DNA from: Sarcomyxa edulis
Lineage: Eukaryota; Basidiomycota; Agaricomycetes; Agaricales; Mycenaceae
Assembly: GCA_009761415.1 (NCBI GenBank)
Contig: QUOL01000020.1
Span: forward strand, 496,001-560,000
Direction: 5' to 3'
Length of the DNA stretch: 64,000 nucleotides
The notes beneath the pieces were generated by a model that saw only the letters and a list, made by a program, of their open reading frames with translations, was not told the DNA's origin and made no database searches. Positions 34,490-46,458 of this stretch are shown piece by piece. The translations under genes and the position numbers were made by a program. Position 1 is the first letter of the stretch. Each line of letters begins with the position of its first letter.

Positions 34490-35837
34490 TCACATAATCA
34501 GACAACACGAAAAGCATCCACATCCACATTTCTCCTCCGGGGACTTCTCCAACTTCTCCGTCGCATTCGCACCATTACCAACGATGCCTTCAGTCTTCAG
34601 AGTTGACAACGGGGCTGCATAGCTAGCAGAGACCTGAGTTGCGTTTACGTCTGTCTCTCGTGAAGCACTGGTCAGAAGCTGGGTGTGACAGTCCTGCAAA
34701 AGGTCGAGCTATCCGAAGGGCTGGTTAGAATCCGATATCGGTAAATAGATAGATCCAGCGAACCCGACTTTTGTACCCGCTATACGCGTTTTTCAATTCC
34801 AGCCAGGTGGAGTGAATCACCAGGTTGCGAAGAATATTTTCTTGTTCGACGGTGACCATCTCGATGCTATCCTTCAGCGACAACAGGTCCATTTTCAAGT
34901 TCGTCCACCAATCGACAAACTCTGTGATGCCTCCATCAACTAAAGCAGCGATGTCGTGAGTCACCTGTTTCAGTAGGTGAACGACATCGTCCCTAGTCAT
35001 GGATCGATCTTAAGAGAAATGCTTCAGAGGAAAGATATCTTGAAACACAATTCAAACGCACCGTTCTCTTGATTGAGTCGTAGTGTTTTGTTTGTTGCTT
35101 CGAGGACTTGATATATAGAATTCTTTGGTACGGGTGGAGGCATATTCAGGATAATATTTTCCAAAGTCACTGGTATTTCGCCTTGAATCTGTCGTTGTAG
35201 GCATTCAACGAGCCTCTGGATGATATAGAGAATGTCAGCTCACCTGTATCAGCTTGATGCGTATCTGTTTGAAGGCCTTAGACATGGAAGCCGCCTGTTC
35301 TGCGGCCTGATCCGCATTTTTCAGCATTTGAGCTACGTACTGCACCAAGTGATCCTTCGGTATGGCAGTGTTGTCTTTCATGACGGTGGCCGCCCGAAGG
35401 CCTTGGTCGGCAAATTGGCATCCGATTTCCGCCACAGATACACTCATCGCTATCGCCTTAACGTAGTCCTTGGACTGGTCTTTCAAGTTGCTCACGATAG
35501 AAACGACTTCGGGGGTTTCGGAGCTACTCGCGTAAGTGCGTAAACCCAGGGAGCGAAGAGGAAAAGAAACTCACCGGGGAGTTGCCAAGATCCAAGGGCC
35601 AATAACCGCAAAGGTATCTGCAGCGCCTTTGACTAGATCGTCGAGGCCAGGGGGCTTCTTGATCTTGGTGTGGACGTTGCGAACCCATTCGTCGAATGTT
35701 GGAAAGTCTTGTCTTTTGGTAGCCGTCTCATTCTCGAGAGGCGACCGTTCAATGTAGTTCGACGTGCTAGTAGTCAGGCCATCAGAAGCTTCGTTCTCTA
35801 GGCCGTCGGTATTGCTGTATACAGTCGAGGCTGGCAT
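34490..35837 (-). CDS. Array family A, member A5 (lipid-anchor type, CaaX CLIM)
   Basis: Model from ATG 35835-35837 to TGA 34490-34492. Family order: AADTFAVIGPWI (I-G-P-W in place of E-P-W), DYVKAIAMSVSVAEIGCQFADQ, EQAASMSKAFKQIRIKLIQ, then a proline-rich linker (NMPPPVPKNSIYQVLE) in place of a hydrophobic segment. Next are GITEFVDWWTNLKMDLLSL and LVIHSTWLELKNAYSGYKSRV. The protein ends EEKCGCGCFSCCLIM: five cysteines closing with C-L-I-M, a textbook CaaX box with methionine. This predicts a prenylated and possibly palmitoylated, membrane-attached cytosolic protein. No B partner lies directly next to it. Confidence 0.7.
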
Positions 35838-36443
35838 GAAAGTTTCGAAATCAAGATTCGTCTACTCGGTAGCGCCTATCCAAGAACAATGTACGAGGTT
35901 TATCAGCGATCAGGATGGTATCCGCAAGGCCGTTCATTGACATGACATAGGGTATGGGCATGAAGGGAATGCATGTCCTGGTACTGTTCAAGTCGTCTGT
36001 CAAAAATTCAAAGCCGGTCAAATTCCGACAGGAAACGTGGCAAACATGTGATCGAAAGATTTACTCTTTCGTACTAACTTGAACAGACTTGAACTGGCTG
36101 CACTGCTGCTGCAGGACGTCCACATTCACAGAAACACAGATTGGATCGCGCCCATGATCTTTTACTGACACCGCATACCCTTTGATGGGCGCTACACTTG
36201 CCAAGTTTCGGTCTTCTCTCAAGTTCCGAGATGCTTTACGAGAAGGTTTCGAATTCAAAGTGACAGAGTCTCAGGGCTTTCGACTGGACTTCTGACTGGA
36301 TGGCTGACTGGACGATGTCATTCTACCAGACAGAACGCCTTCCATTCAGGCTCGACCCTCGGTCTACTTTTGGACCACAAGTATAACAAACTCCCGGCGA
36401 CTGGCTTGTATGGCCGTTCCCCACTCCATTGTTTCCTACTATT
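35838..36443. other. Divergent gap between A5 and A7
   Basis: About 600 bases separating minus-strand A5 from plus-strand A7; likely a two-way promoter region. No gene seen. Confidence 0.5.
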
Positions 36444-37723
36444 ATGGCGTGCGATGAACAACCCGAGCTTGTCCCTGGGTCTTTGTCAAGCGTAGAATTG
36501 TTATCCGATGCCGCACGAAAGTCGTTTGTCCTTCTGGAGCCTTGGTGTCAAGCAGATAGCTCGTAAGGGGGTTTGCTTTTCTCTGCTTCCTTCGAGCTTG
36601 ATTGTATTCTAGGTCAAGACACCCTCTTGCGAACGAAATTATCGTCGGCATGAGGAGCCATGCGGCCCTATATTTCCAAGCGATTGACAGGAGCCTCGAA
36701 ACCAGTGAACAAGGAATTACTCTAGCCACCAACGCCGTCTACCTCTGTGATTTCTTGTGCATGGATGTACCAAAAGTGGCCCTTGTCGCTTTCATCAACG
36801 ACATGCTGACTCTAGCTTGCAAGGCGCATCAGAATGCTGAGTCTGCGATGCATAATTTCCGTGTAATTCGTAAAGGACTGTTCAAGGTTAGTCCGTATTT
36901 TTCTCTATGATATATTCTGGATTTATACTGTTGACAGATCTCGACAATGATTCCCGGAGCAGTGAATAGTGTCACATTCGAAGCTGAGGTGACCAAGAAT
37001 GCTATCCGAAAGGACGAAGTGCTCGCGAATGGGGCAGCTGCATTTTCGAAGATGGCACGAGGGAAGGACATCCCTTCCAGTATTGCAGCTGGCGTCATGG
37101 CGGTAGCCGCAATACCTCATATAACCATTGTCCTTCCGATCGTGATTCCAATCTTCGCTTTGATGGCCAATAAAGTTGAAGACAGGCTTCGACGTAAAAA
37201 CGAGGGTCAGTTTTACATTTTTTTTGTTGCCCTTTCTCATTCTCGTTGACAGCTCGAACAAAGCAAGAGGTCTCATGCGAAGAAGCACTGACGACGTTGA
37301 ATGAAGCCCAGAATGACATAGCGCAACTCCTCGAGTCTATCGCTGAGTTTGCCACCTGGTGGTTGAACATCTCGACGCGTCTAGGAAACCTCAAGGAAAG
37401 AATCGAGTCGGCAGGCTCTTCAAAGCCTGGAAATGACGTAGTCGGAAGAATTAAGGAACGATGGCTTGTTGTTAGAGACAACTACCGGTCGTATGTATCT
37501 GAGGTACGTGTCGTGCATCAGTCTCATTTCACCAATTGCACAATCATTGCCATTGCTCTGCAATAGATCAGCAAATTACAAGACTTCTATCCTGATCTCG
37601 CTTATAAGGAACAGCTTGAAGTAGTAGTGCCAGTGCGTTGTTCCTTACACTTGTATCTCTCGATAATTCTGACGAATGAAGTATCAGAACATAAGTGAAT
37701 TGCCGGTTTATCGGTTCACTTGA
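36444..37723 (+). CDS. Array family A, member A7 (membrane-segment type)
   Basis: About 330 residues from ATG 36444 to TGA 37721-37723 in about six exons. Seen: RKSFVLLEPWCQA (E-P-W element), EIIVGMRSHAALYFQAIDRS, NAVYLCDFLCMDV, and a helix ending FRVIRKGLFK. A strongly hydrophobic segment IPHITIVLPIVIPIFALMA lies at about 37110-37170, followed by the charged NKVEDRLRRK. The second helical part carries IAEFATWWLNISTRL (WW signature), KERWLVVRDNYRSYV and KLQDFYPDL. There is no CaaX end. The hydrophobic stretch could span a bilayer or form a short hairpin between two long helices. It is followed by B2 on the same strand after about 70 bases. Function unknown; compare A8. Confidence 0.7.
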
Positions 37724-37793
37724 TCATTTGATTGATCTCTATTGTCACAGATGCGTTCAGATTAGACGGCCATCAGGTATTTGTGATCTGATT

Positions 37794-38647
37794 ATGCCTA
37801 GGTCTGCAACTGATTTAATCTCGATACAGAAAATCAACTCTACTCTTGCAATACTCTCCAAACGCGCCGACTTATGTCAGACCGCATATTCCCAATTGCA
37901 CGCCATCTCGTCGGACGTTCATCCGAAACCTAACGCAGCTATTCATCGTCAGCTCGCCGAAATTAGAACCCATCTGAAACTCGAGTTTGAGGTTCTGATG
38001 GTTGTCGTAGAACGGCATGCTGCTCTGGACGACAACGATGACAGTATCGCAGATCAGTCTCTTCACGCCCAGAAAACCGTGGAAACCGTCCGGGTGGCCC
38101 TCAGTCATCACGGGAAGACAAGCGAAATCTTTTCTTCACACGAAAAGCCGATCGAGTCATTCCTTCTGTCCGTTAAGTCAAAGAGAGCTCGGATAGCCAA
38201 ACATGCGCGTCGTGCCGCTAAAGGGGTAGAAGGTATGGTCGGAGTGCCCTCTTCGATTTTTGATTGTACTGATCTCCGGAATCATTTCCAGCCTTTGAAG
38301 GCAGCAAAAGAGTGGATCGCCTGTTTCTCGAGAAGAATATAGCCTGCGCTCACCCGGATGGGTCGAATGTTATCGCGTTACTGCGCAACAGCATATCCGA
38401 GCTCGAGCTTTCTCTCAAAGACTTGCTACACTTTTGGGAAACTACCTTGGCACTTTCTAGTGCTGATCTGACTCTTGCAAGAGTTTCAAGACACGACAAT
38501 CTCGGCATATCTTGGCGCGTGGAGTCAAAGACTCTACGAGAGGCCTGGTCTGCAGTCTCCACAGCGTTGCAATCCTTCAGCATTGATGTAACGGAGACCA
38601 TGACGCATGACCACCGATCACAGCTGCATAAATGGTTGTTCAAATAG
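37794..38647 (+). CDS. Array family B, member B2
   Basis: Two exons (37794-38232 and 38292-38647), 264 residues. N-terminal part: STLAILSKRADLCQTAYSQL, LEFEVLMVVVERHAALDDND, RIAKHARRAAKG. After VEAFEGSK the C-terminal part begins ALLRNSISELELSLKDLLHF followed by WETTLALSS, the family B signature (D-L-L-x-F-W). It ends HDHRSQLHKWLFK. No signal peptide or clear membrane segment. It sits immediately downstream of A7; B5 is its closest relative and has the same position after A8, so the A7-B2 and A8-B5 pairs probably derive from one duplicated pair. Confidence 0.7.
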
Positions 38648-39293
38648 GAGCTGAAGGACTTATCGCTCGCCCTGGTGGCTGTTTCCGTTGGTTTCATCAT
38701 ACTATTCATACTTCACTGCAGATACTTATTTATGTAATGGCCCTGCACAGTACGAACGTGTTCTACTCCTTCAGACCATCACAATACAAATTGTTTGGAT
38801 TTTACCATCCCGATTGACCTCATGTTGCCACTCAAATCCCGCGCTGCAAGTGATGTACTTAAGTACAATGGAATAACTAACTTCCAAACATGAAAAGCAC
38901 GAGGAAATTTTCGAGCCTCCTCTCTTCGTGGACAGATCGCAAATGCACCAGATCAGTCCCATCAAGGCGGGGACACTTCGTCACTCAAAACGACGTGATG
39001 GACGCGACCTTGACGCGACCATGCATTGAATCGTGATTGCAGAATGTGGGGCTATAAACCTTGGCCCATAACGTGCACAAACAACCGCCGATGATAAGTA
39101 TAAGTAGACCACGACAAAATATGCCTGTCGAATCGACCTCGTATGAAGTATGAAACAGAATAATCAAAGTATTAGCACGTGTCATCTAGAATAAGTGGTG
39201 AATATTTATTGACGATCATGAAGATAATAGTGGTCTATGTGAGCAGTAGACCCTGAATGGCAATCAATTGGCGGCCAACATCTAGCCCGATAT
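38648..39293. other. Convergent gap
   Basis: About 650 bases between the 3' ends of B2 (plus) and B3 (minus). No gene supported. Confidence 0.5.
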
Positions 39294-40345
39294 CTAGTTC
39301 CCCCTTAGGGCACCACAGAATAAGCCTTTGAACCTTACCCAAAACGGAGAGGCTCTATTCTGTTTCCCGCGAGTCGCCTTGGTTTGTGTGGGTGCAGCGG
39401 GAAGAGCGATCCTGCTCTGTATCCTAGAATTTCCGTTGGATGACTTCGAAGGATCAGCCGGATCAACCATCATAGCATCTGATGACTCTGAAATCGACGA
39501 GACGGCGTTCAGAATGATGGTCTGGTATTGTTTCCAAGTTTGAACCAGTTGTCGCACATTGGACACTGAGGTAGGAAGCGGCTGACGTTTCGCAGATACG
39601 GCAGTCAGGTTCGCGACTTGGTCACCCCAAAAAATAACCAAGTCATTCAGGTCGACGGATATTTGCTCGAGGGCGTCGAACGATGATGTGACTACCTTGT
39701 TGACATCGAGTCTGACGGCAACAGTTGGTGTGTGAGTGGGACGTGGCCTATCAGTGCCTGTGAGACAGACAAGGTGTGAGTCGATAACATTAACAAAACG
39801 ATGACTGTAACACATTTACCAGAAGAATTGGACTTTGAGAAGATGGAAAGAAGCCTTGTTTTCAAGGGTGACATTTGTTCGATTTTCGTGATGTGGGCGC
39901 GTTGTATATCCTTGACCTCTTTGAGCACGTCTCGTGCAGAATGCAAAATGTCTTCCGCTAAGGATAGACAGTCTTTCATCGGACGACCCAGGAGCAGAAA
40001 TTGGCAAAGTGATATGAAGTCTTCGACGTATCCGTGAGAGATCTGGAGGAACATGGTGAAGGTTTCGCACTCTCCCCGAAAGGCATTTCTGCTCTGCACG
40101 AGTTGTTCGAGAAGATCATTGGTCCTTTTAGAGCGCCGGATGCTCATCAGAGCGGAGTGGACGTTATAAAGAGCTCCCATGGCTTTTTGGACATTTTCCG
40201 CCAAAGACGTGACAGGTCTACCCAGGTCGGGTGGGCCCTGTATACACACATTAGTTTCGTTTATAACAGAATTACAAGGACTGACACATACGGCCACGCC
40301 ATTCTGGATTTTCTCTGGTCTCGCAACCACCGCATGAGACTGCAT
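39294..40345 (-). CDS. Array family B, member B3
   Basis: Multi-exon model, ATG 40343-40345, stop at 39294. A first intron (donor after QNGVA) joins to GPPDLGRPVTSLAENVQKAM. Seen: GALYNVHSALMSIRR, FRGECETFTMFLQISHGYVE, LAEDILHSARDVLKEVKDIQ, then the signature DLNDLVIFWGDQVANL and LVQTWKQYQTIILNAVSSIS, and SESSDAMMVDPADPSKSS. B4 is its closest relative, sharing the RPPDLGRPI-type start and the SISESSDA stretch. It lies downstream of A6 on the same strand, about 300 bases away, so A6-B3 could be a pair. Function unknown. Confidence 0.65.
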
Positions 40346-40648
40346 AGCGGCGGCGTATAACACGAACGTTGAGGAGAGATTGCTGGCTGATGTTCAGGTG
40401 AAAGGAGGTTCATCCGTATATTCCGGGCTAGCGTCTTATACATCAGCGGGTATGCGGGCATGAGGGAAAGAAGAGGCGACCTTGATATTAAGAAGAAACC
40501 ACGATCATCGGCTCAAAGCCCTCCATAGCAGCAAACCATTAAAAACATGCGGGACGTCCGTCCAAATATGATTAGAGGATAGTGAGGAAGACACGGTATT
40601 ACGCTAGATGTGGTTCGTTCCAATGAGACCGGGGTAATCACGACAGGA
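40346..40648. other. Gap between A6 and B3
   Basis: About 300 bases between same-strand genes; probably the B3 promoter. No gene seen. Confidence 0.45.
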
Positions 40649-42231
40649 TCACATAATTATACAACAACAACATCCAGGCGACTCGTCAGTCTTTTTATTC
40701 CCCAGCTGGTCAGTGTTTGTATTCGGCGGCTGGTCAGTCTTTTCTTTCTCGGTTGTGACGTCGGTCTTTTGGGAGAGTAGATCATGTTTAGTACCTGGAA
40801 ACACGGTTCATCAAGAGCGAGACTGACCGATGAGAGGGTCTGTTCTGGAAGTGCTTCAATCACACTCGTGAATTGTTCAGGCTTTTCGGGCTCCGGTACT
40901 TGAACCTGAGGATAATAATCCCTGACGAGGCTAATCTTTTCGTCAGGGCAGGATATTGTAGAGGTGAATCGCCGGCATTTACAAAGAAAGCAGACGGAAC
41001 AAACCTGGCTTTGGTAAACCTGATATTTTCCTTTCACTTTGGCCCAACCGCTGCGAACAGTCTCGTCACGAAGAGGGTTAGACCCGTCGAGTTTGATGAA
41101 CTTAACACCTCGTTTGAGAGACATGAGGTCGGTCTTCATGTTGTTCCACCAATCGGCGAAATTCGTCAAATAGTCAGCGAACTTCACAACGTCAGCCAGG
41201 GCTTGTTTAAGCCTGGTCTCGGCATCGTGAAATGTGACCGGGCGAGCTAATATACGATAAGAGACGTTTTAGCAAGAATTATTGTGACATTTCAATGCGC
41301 GTACTTTTTCTTTCGGTAGGGAGTTTTGCATCCTTGGGGTCGACATCGAAAACTTCCGTCGGCAGAGGGTCCGGGAGACTAGCTACGTTGAGGTCACCAA
41401 TATCTTGCATATGTTCCAGGCTATCTTGTATATCTCTCTGGACCTAGAATCATCGAGTATCAGTATGATGACTACTACGTCGGAATACTGAGGGGTAACA
41501 GGCTTCCTACCTTAAAAATCTCGACGCGAACTTTGCAGAACTGTTTATTAGCCTCAGAGGACGAGGCGCATGCCTCCTCTGCTATAGTGAGCATGTCTTG
41601 TAATAGTGGTTCCAGTTTATCGACGGTAACGGATCCTCGTCTGTTCTGCATGAGATCACACAAATTGATCGCCTCGTCGGCCAACGTGCAGCCCCTCTGA
41701 GCAACTGTTATGCTCATATCGATGGCTAAGATATATTGTCCAGCCTGTCTAACCATCGTCCCGACAACGGCGGTAGCAAGCTGATTATCTGAACTGAAAT
41801 TCAATCCAAAATCGACGTCAATTCGAACGTTACTAGTAGCCCAGACAGAAAGAAACATACGGTTTTGTTGCCTTAAACCAGGGTTCAATGACCTGGAACG
41901 ACTTTCTGGCACTTTGAGCTAGTGCATCGAGGTCGAACGCATCCTGAGGATTTGACAAACAGGACCATATGTTGTCATCATGTGAAGAGACCTGCAATAG
42001 AGATGAAGGAGAGGTCTCTGGTTCTGGGGACTCGTAAAAAAGAGCTCGGAGAGGTCCTGATGATATCGAAGAGGAACGCGAATGTCCTGCATCATAGCCT
42101 GACTCAGAGGATAATCGTGCTGGTGTCGAGGATGCGGGTGGGTCTTCTAATGCAGGAAACTCTGGGTCGAGTGAGAGCGGCATCGAATTCGAGGATGAGC
42201 GTGAAAAGGTAAGACAAAAGGAGTCTGACAT
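40649..42231 (-). CDS. Array family A, member A6 (lipid-anchor type, CaaX CIIM)
   Basis: Model from ATG 42229-42231 to TGA 40649-40651. A serine-rich N-terminus of about 90 residues precedes ARKSFQVIEPWFKATKP (E-P-W element). Then come QAGQYILAIDMSITVAQRG, TLADEAINLCDLMQ, a proline-rich linker (SLPDPLPTEVFDV), NFADWWNNMKTDLMSLKRGV (WW signature), RSGWAKVKGKYQVYQSQV and DYYPQVQV. A 62-base intron (donor GTCAGT after TLSS, branch-like TACTAAAC) leads to the last exon with repeated KKTD/KEKTD and the end ESPGCCCCIIM. Without that intron the frame ends in DVVVV, so the lipid-anchor end depends on splicing. Four cysteines plus C-I-I-M predict prenylation. Confidence 0.65.
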
Positions 42232-43133
42232 AGTTCCCGGCTCGTATACTATAAGGTCAATGAGGTAGCGCTATTGGCTCGATCGGACGTGGGGTCTAAG
42301 ATGTGGAAATCTTGAGAAGTCAGCATTTTTTGGAAAGGGGCTGCAGCTAGATATAGACCACATTGCTAATCAGACGAGGAAAGGACGGAACATAAATGTC
42401 AGCGCACTGATTGGCTCGATTGCAGCTCGTCGAAGTGTGTCCACCGACTGCAGAATTCACGAAGTCGAAGTTGGGACGAAAATGAAAGACTTGCGAAAAT
42501 CGCGCGTACGGGCGCTTACCCAAATTTCTCCCACCCCTAATTGCTGCTTGCCGCAGAATTATACACGAAGCCTAAGACCCTTCAAGCTTCAAGCCTATAT
42601 CTGCCGGGGTTTTGAGTTTGTTTTCCACGTTTTTACTCTTTCACGCGTTCACCGTATTCAACTTTGCTAGAACGTGTGGGACAGTGAGTCCTTCGGGGTT
42701 ATTGAATCGCCTATTCCTCAAGATTCAACACCATACCACGACAGTACGCGACTCAAGAATCCTCGTGGTAATAGATGCCTCGTGCGATGCTCCATATGGT
42801 GATTCAGCCTCCTTTCAGTCTTACAGCCTTGCGGACGGTATAAACACGAGTTACAACAAAGCGATGTCAGCAGGACATAATAGTTTAGGAGGGATCCTTG
42901 GAACTTAGCAGACGACCTCGAAAAAGCAGGACTGTGGGCAGAGGACTCAAAACACCCCCTCGATGGGTCAGAGGCTTACCAGACAGCTTTTGGAATCCAA
43001 AGAGGATGACTTCGTTCAAGGATTTACAATCAATCAGCGGAATCGGAAGATCCGGCAGGTAAACCATACGCATAACAATGAATTTCCAGTATCATAATCC
43101 ATTTCCATGAATCTATACCACTCGTAACTGTGT
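42232..43133. other. Intergenic, no gene supported
   Basis: About 900 bases between A6 and B4. Frames at 42437-42670 and 42612-42908 lack motifs. Holds the A6 promoter. Confidence 0.5.
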
Positions 43134-44105
43134 TTATCTTCCCCTTGGGATCATCGCCCTGATCTTACCCCAGCTTACCGATACGGGCCTCGGTGGAGAC
43201 GCGGACGGGCGAGGAGGACTGACCGTCAATGCGTCTGAAGATTCAGATATGGAAGAGATAGCATCTAGAATGATAGACTGATATCGCTTCCATAATTCCA
43301 CTGTCGGAACGACGTCAGCTTCTGTAACCGGAAGCATCCTTTGCTTCGAAGAGATGTCTACAAGATATTGAGTCTGGTGGCTCCAGAACGCGACCAAGTC
43401 CTGCATATCTCTAGAAATTCCCTCCAGAGCTGTGAACGAAGCTGTGACCGCAAGTGCGCCAGCTGGCTTCTCTGAAGCAGAGCGTTCTAGGTTTTTGCTG
43501 AAAAGGTTGAATGGCATATATCTCCCTACAGTCAAATGTATTTGACTCCAAGATACCAATATGATACGAGAGAAAGCCTCACCTACGAGAGGAAGTGTTG
43601 CTCTTCGATTGAAGACCGCAGTGAGACCTCTTTTCTGGCCCGTGAGATGGGCCAGTTTCGTTTCATGAGCTGCTTTCACGACCCTCGCCTCCTTGAGGAT
43701 ATTTCGGGAGCCGTGCAAGATGTCTTCGGCCAGAGCAAGGCAGTCCGACATCGGACGACTGAGAGAAAATTGGCAGAGCGAAACGAAATCCTCTGCATTG
43801 CCATGCGAGAGTTGCAGGAGGGTCGTAATGGTCTCGCATTCGGCTCGGAAAGTGTCTCTGCTCTTGACAAATTGATCGACGACACTATCCGGGGAGTGAC
43901 ATTTGAGCAGAGCGGTATGCACATCGTAAAGCGCTGCCATGGCCTTTCGTATATGTTCAGCTAAAGAGGCGATAGGTCGTCCAAGATCAGGTGGTCTCTG
44001 GATTGATATTCACGCCTCTTCTGTGATTATAGGATTGCATTCACTCACCACTAGACCATTCGTTTCCTTGGTTTGTTTCTGAAAAGTGACAGCACGAGAT
44101 AACAT
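43134..44105 (-). CDS. Array family B, member B4
   Basis: Multi-exon model, ATG 44103-44105, first intron after GLV joining RPPDLGRPIASLAEHIRKAM, stop at 43134. Seen: AALYDVHTALLKCHSPDSVV, FRAECETITTLLQLSHGNAE, LAEDILHGSRNILKEAR, then the signature DMQDLVAFWSHQTQYLVDIS and TVELWKRYQSIILDAISSIS. Proline-rich tail (PPRPSASPPRPV). No signal peptide, no membrane segment. Closest to B3. No A gene lies next to it on the same strand. Function unknown. Confidence 0.65.
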
Positions 44106-45120
44106 TCTGGAAGGGGACGATTGGAGAAGAGCGTACTGTCTACTATGTACTCTCTCAGAACAAAAAGCGATGCGCGTGTATGTTTTGGCAGAGCGGGCCC
44201 GGATGTTGACGAGCGGCGAAGATGCAAAATTCCTAAGTCGTGGATCAAAGAAGAAATTAAATGCACGAGGATACAATGAGGTATGCACATGCCCGTAGGA
44301 TGTTCATTTTGTGACGCAGAGCGCTCAATAAATACAGGTTTCCCTTCTGATGACCATCCCAGAAAGATCACTCGTCTGGGTCGTCTCGACGCATAAAGAC
44401 GCTAAGGAACTCGACCTCGGTCCAAATTGCCGGCCTGAAACACAGGGGATGCATTGATCATTGTTCTAGCCAGTTCAGGCTGATTGTCGCGCAAAGTTCA
44501 AGGCCTTCATCGGAAATGAGAGTGAGAGAAAGAGGAGCAAGCCAACGACTGTCTGCAGTGTTAGGTTACGACTCCGAGTCTCGAGGAAGGAACTATTTTG
44601 ACGCTCTGAGGCGACACGTGGAAAGCGGAGTTTGCCGACTCGGCCTCTGGGCGCCTTTTGACCAAATTCTTTTCGTCTCATGAGGTGAGCTTCATGAATT
44701 CTGGGGTACTATTGAGGAAAACCCCGTTCTGACTCCGCACATATGAGAGTATCTCATACCACAGGTGGCAATCCGTCTCTTCCCAGGTAAGGCTGTATAC
44801 AATATAGTCTCGATATATTTACGGGAGTCTCTCAATCAAAAGTCTCCACCGAGTAGCAAAGTCATTTTCATACAGAACCTGAAGCACCCTACTTCTTCCT
44901 GGAGCATCTTTGATGACTCGAGTTGGCTGATCACCTCTTCGCTAACACGTTGATACGGCACGCTCTCAATCATTGATCCTGACACAGGCCCTCTGTATTC
45001 ACGCTACCACTTCGGTCTCGGACTCTTTGCTCTCATATTAATTGACATGTCAGCGTGTTGCTCTGTCCATAATTCCCCCGTAATTTGTCTCCAAGTTTTC
45101 TCGGATTCCTCGTTATTCCA
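44106..45120. other. Divergent intergenic region between B4 and A8
   Basis: About 1 kb, probably holding both promoters. Short open frames only; no motif recognised. Confidence 0.5.
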
Positions 45121-46458
45121 ATGAACCACACAGATTCTGATCATCACGACGATATTTTCCATGATTTGGCACCCGTCTCCTCGGCTCCCATTGACGACTT
45201 GATTTCTTCGACCCGATTATCGTTCTCCATTCTCGAACCTTGGTGTCACGCAAGAAATGTGTGCGTATGCTACGCTTTGGCAACTCGATGTTTGTGCTAA
45301 GCTAGATCATAGATCCGAAAGCCCCCTTTTGAACGATATCGTTCTCCGAATGCAATGCCATTCAACGTTGTACTTCCACTCGATCGATATTAGCGTAAAA
45401 ACAAGTGAGAATGGTGTCTCTTTGGCAATGAACGCGATACATCTTTGTGATTTCTTATGCGGGGATGCACCCGTGGATCATGTCATCGCTTTCATCGAGG
45501 ACTTGGAGGCGATCTCAGCGGAAGCACAACAAGACGCCCAAGCTGCTCACGATAACTTTTCTAAGATCAGACACGGTATTTGGGAGGTACGTTGCATATT
45601 GTCTCACGTTTTGGTCGTCTGATCATCTGAATGTAACAGGTGATGGCTCTGATCCCTGATGCTACAAAGCAAATAATCGTCCAAGCTCGAGTCTCTGGAG
45701 CGGCTGCAAGGAGGCATGAAACCATAGCGGATAGTGCAGCCGCCGTCAACGACGCGGTCAAAGGAGATGGTCTGATGGCAGGATTGTCATTCATGGCTAG
45801 CATCCCTCACATCGCAATCCTCCTCCCTCTTGTGATTCCCGTCGTGGCGCTGGTCGCAGGTAAAGCCGAGAAGATATATCGGCACAAAGCTGAAGGTGAG
45901 AGTTCCGATAAGCACGACTTGTTCATCAATTCTGAGAGTTGTTGAGCTAGTCCGGCAACAGCAGAGGCTTTCATGTCAAGACACGCTCGTGCAGTTGCAG
46001 AAGGCCGAGAGTGATATACATCACCTATTGAATCATATCGGAATGTTCATCAAATGGTGGTCCGATATGAAAACACGGCTTTTCAACGTCAAACAAAAGA
46101 TATCGAAATTTGGTTCCAAGAAACCTGACACCACTATAGTCATTACTTTGAAAGAGCGATGGTCTAAGGTAGAAAACGATTACCGTATCTACATGTGCGA
46201 GGTAGACTGCGTCTTTATCACTTCTCTCGACGATGAACTGACTCGTCTCTTCCAGATCAGCAAGCTGCAGGATTTCTATCCTGAAACGCATTTGGACCAT
46301 CGAGTGGAAGACTCGCTGGAAACTTTATTGGTACGTGCAGCCTCCTTGTGCCCTCGAACGCGACTTTTGAATCATCACTCCTTGCCTAGAGCGAAGGTGA
46401 GTTGTCCAAACATATTTCCTTTGTTATGACGAATGTTTACCCAAAATCATGCTAGTGC
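45121..46458 (+). CDS. Array family A, member A8 (membrane-segment type)
   Basis: Start ATG 45121. Family order: RLSFSILEPWCHA (E-P-W element), RMQCHSTLYFHSIDISVKT, NAIHLCDFLCGDA, a helix ending FSKIRHGIWE, then ALIPDATKQIIVQARVSG, and a strongly hydrophobic segment IPHIAILLPLVIPVVALVAG (about 45804-45860) followed by KAEKIYRHKAE. Then IGMFIKWWSDMKTRLFNVKQ (WW signature), KERWSKVENDYRIYM and KLQDFYPET. The 3' end is uncertain: after an intron, a frame runs to a TAG at about 46456-46458, overlapping the start of B5. No CaaX end is seen. It is closest to A7 and followed by B5. Confidence 0.65.

Noticed and set aside
30816..42231. CaaX-ending proteins as mating pheromone precursors
   Set aside because: Basidiomycete pheromone precursors are short; these are several hundred residues long and have the family A domains.
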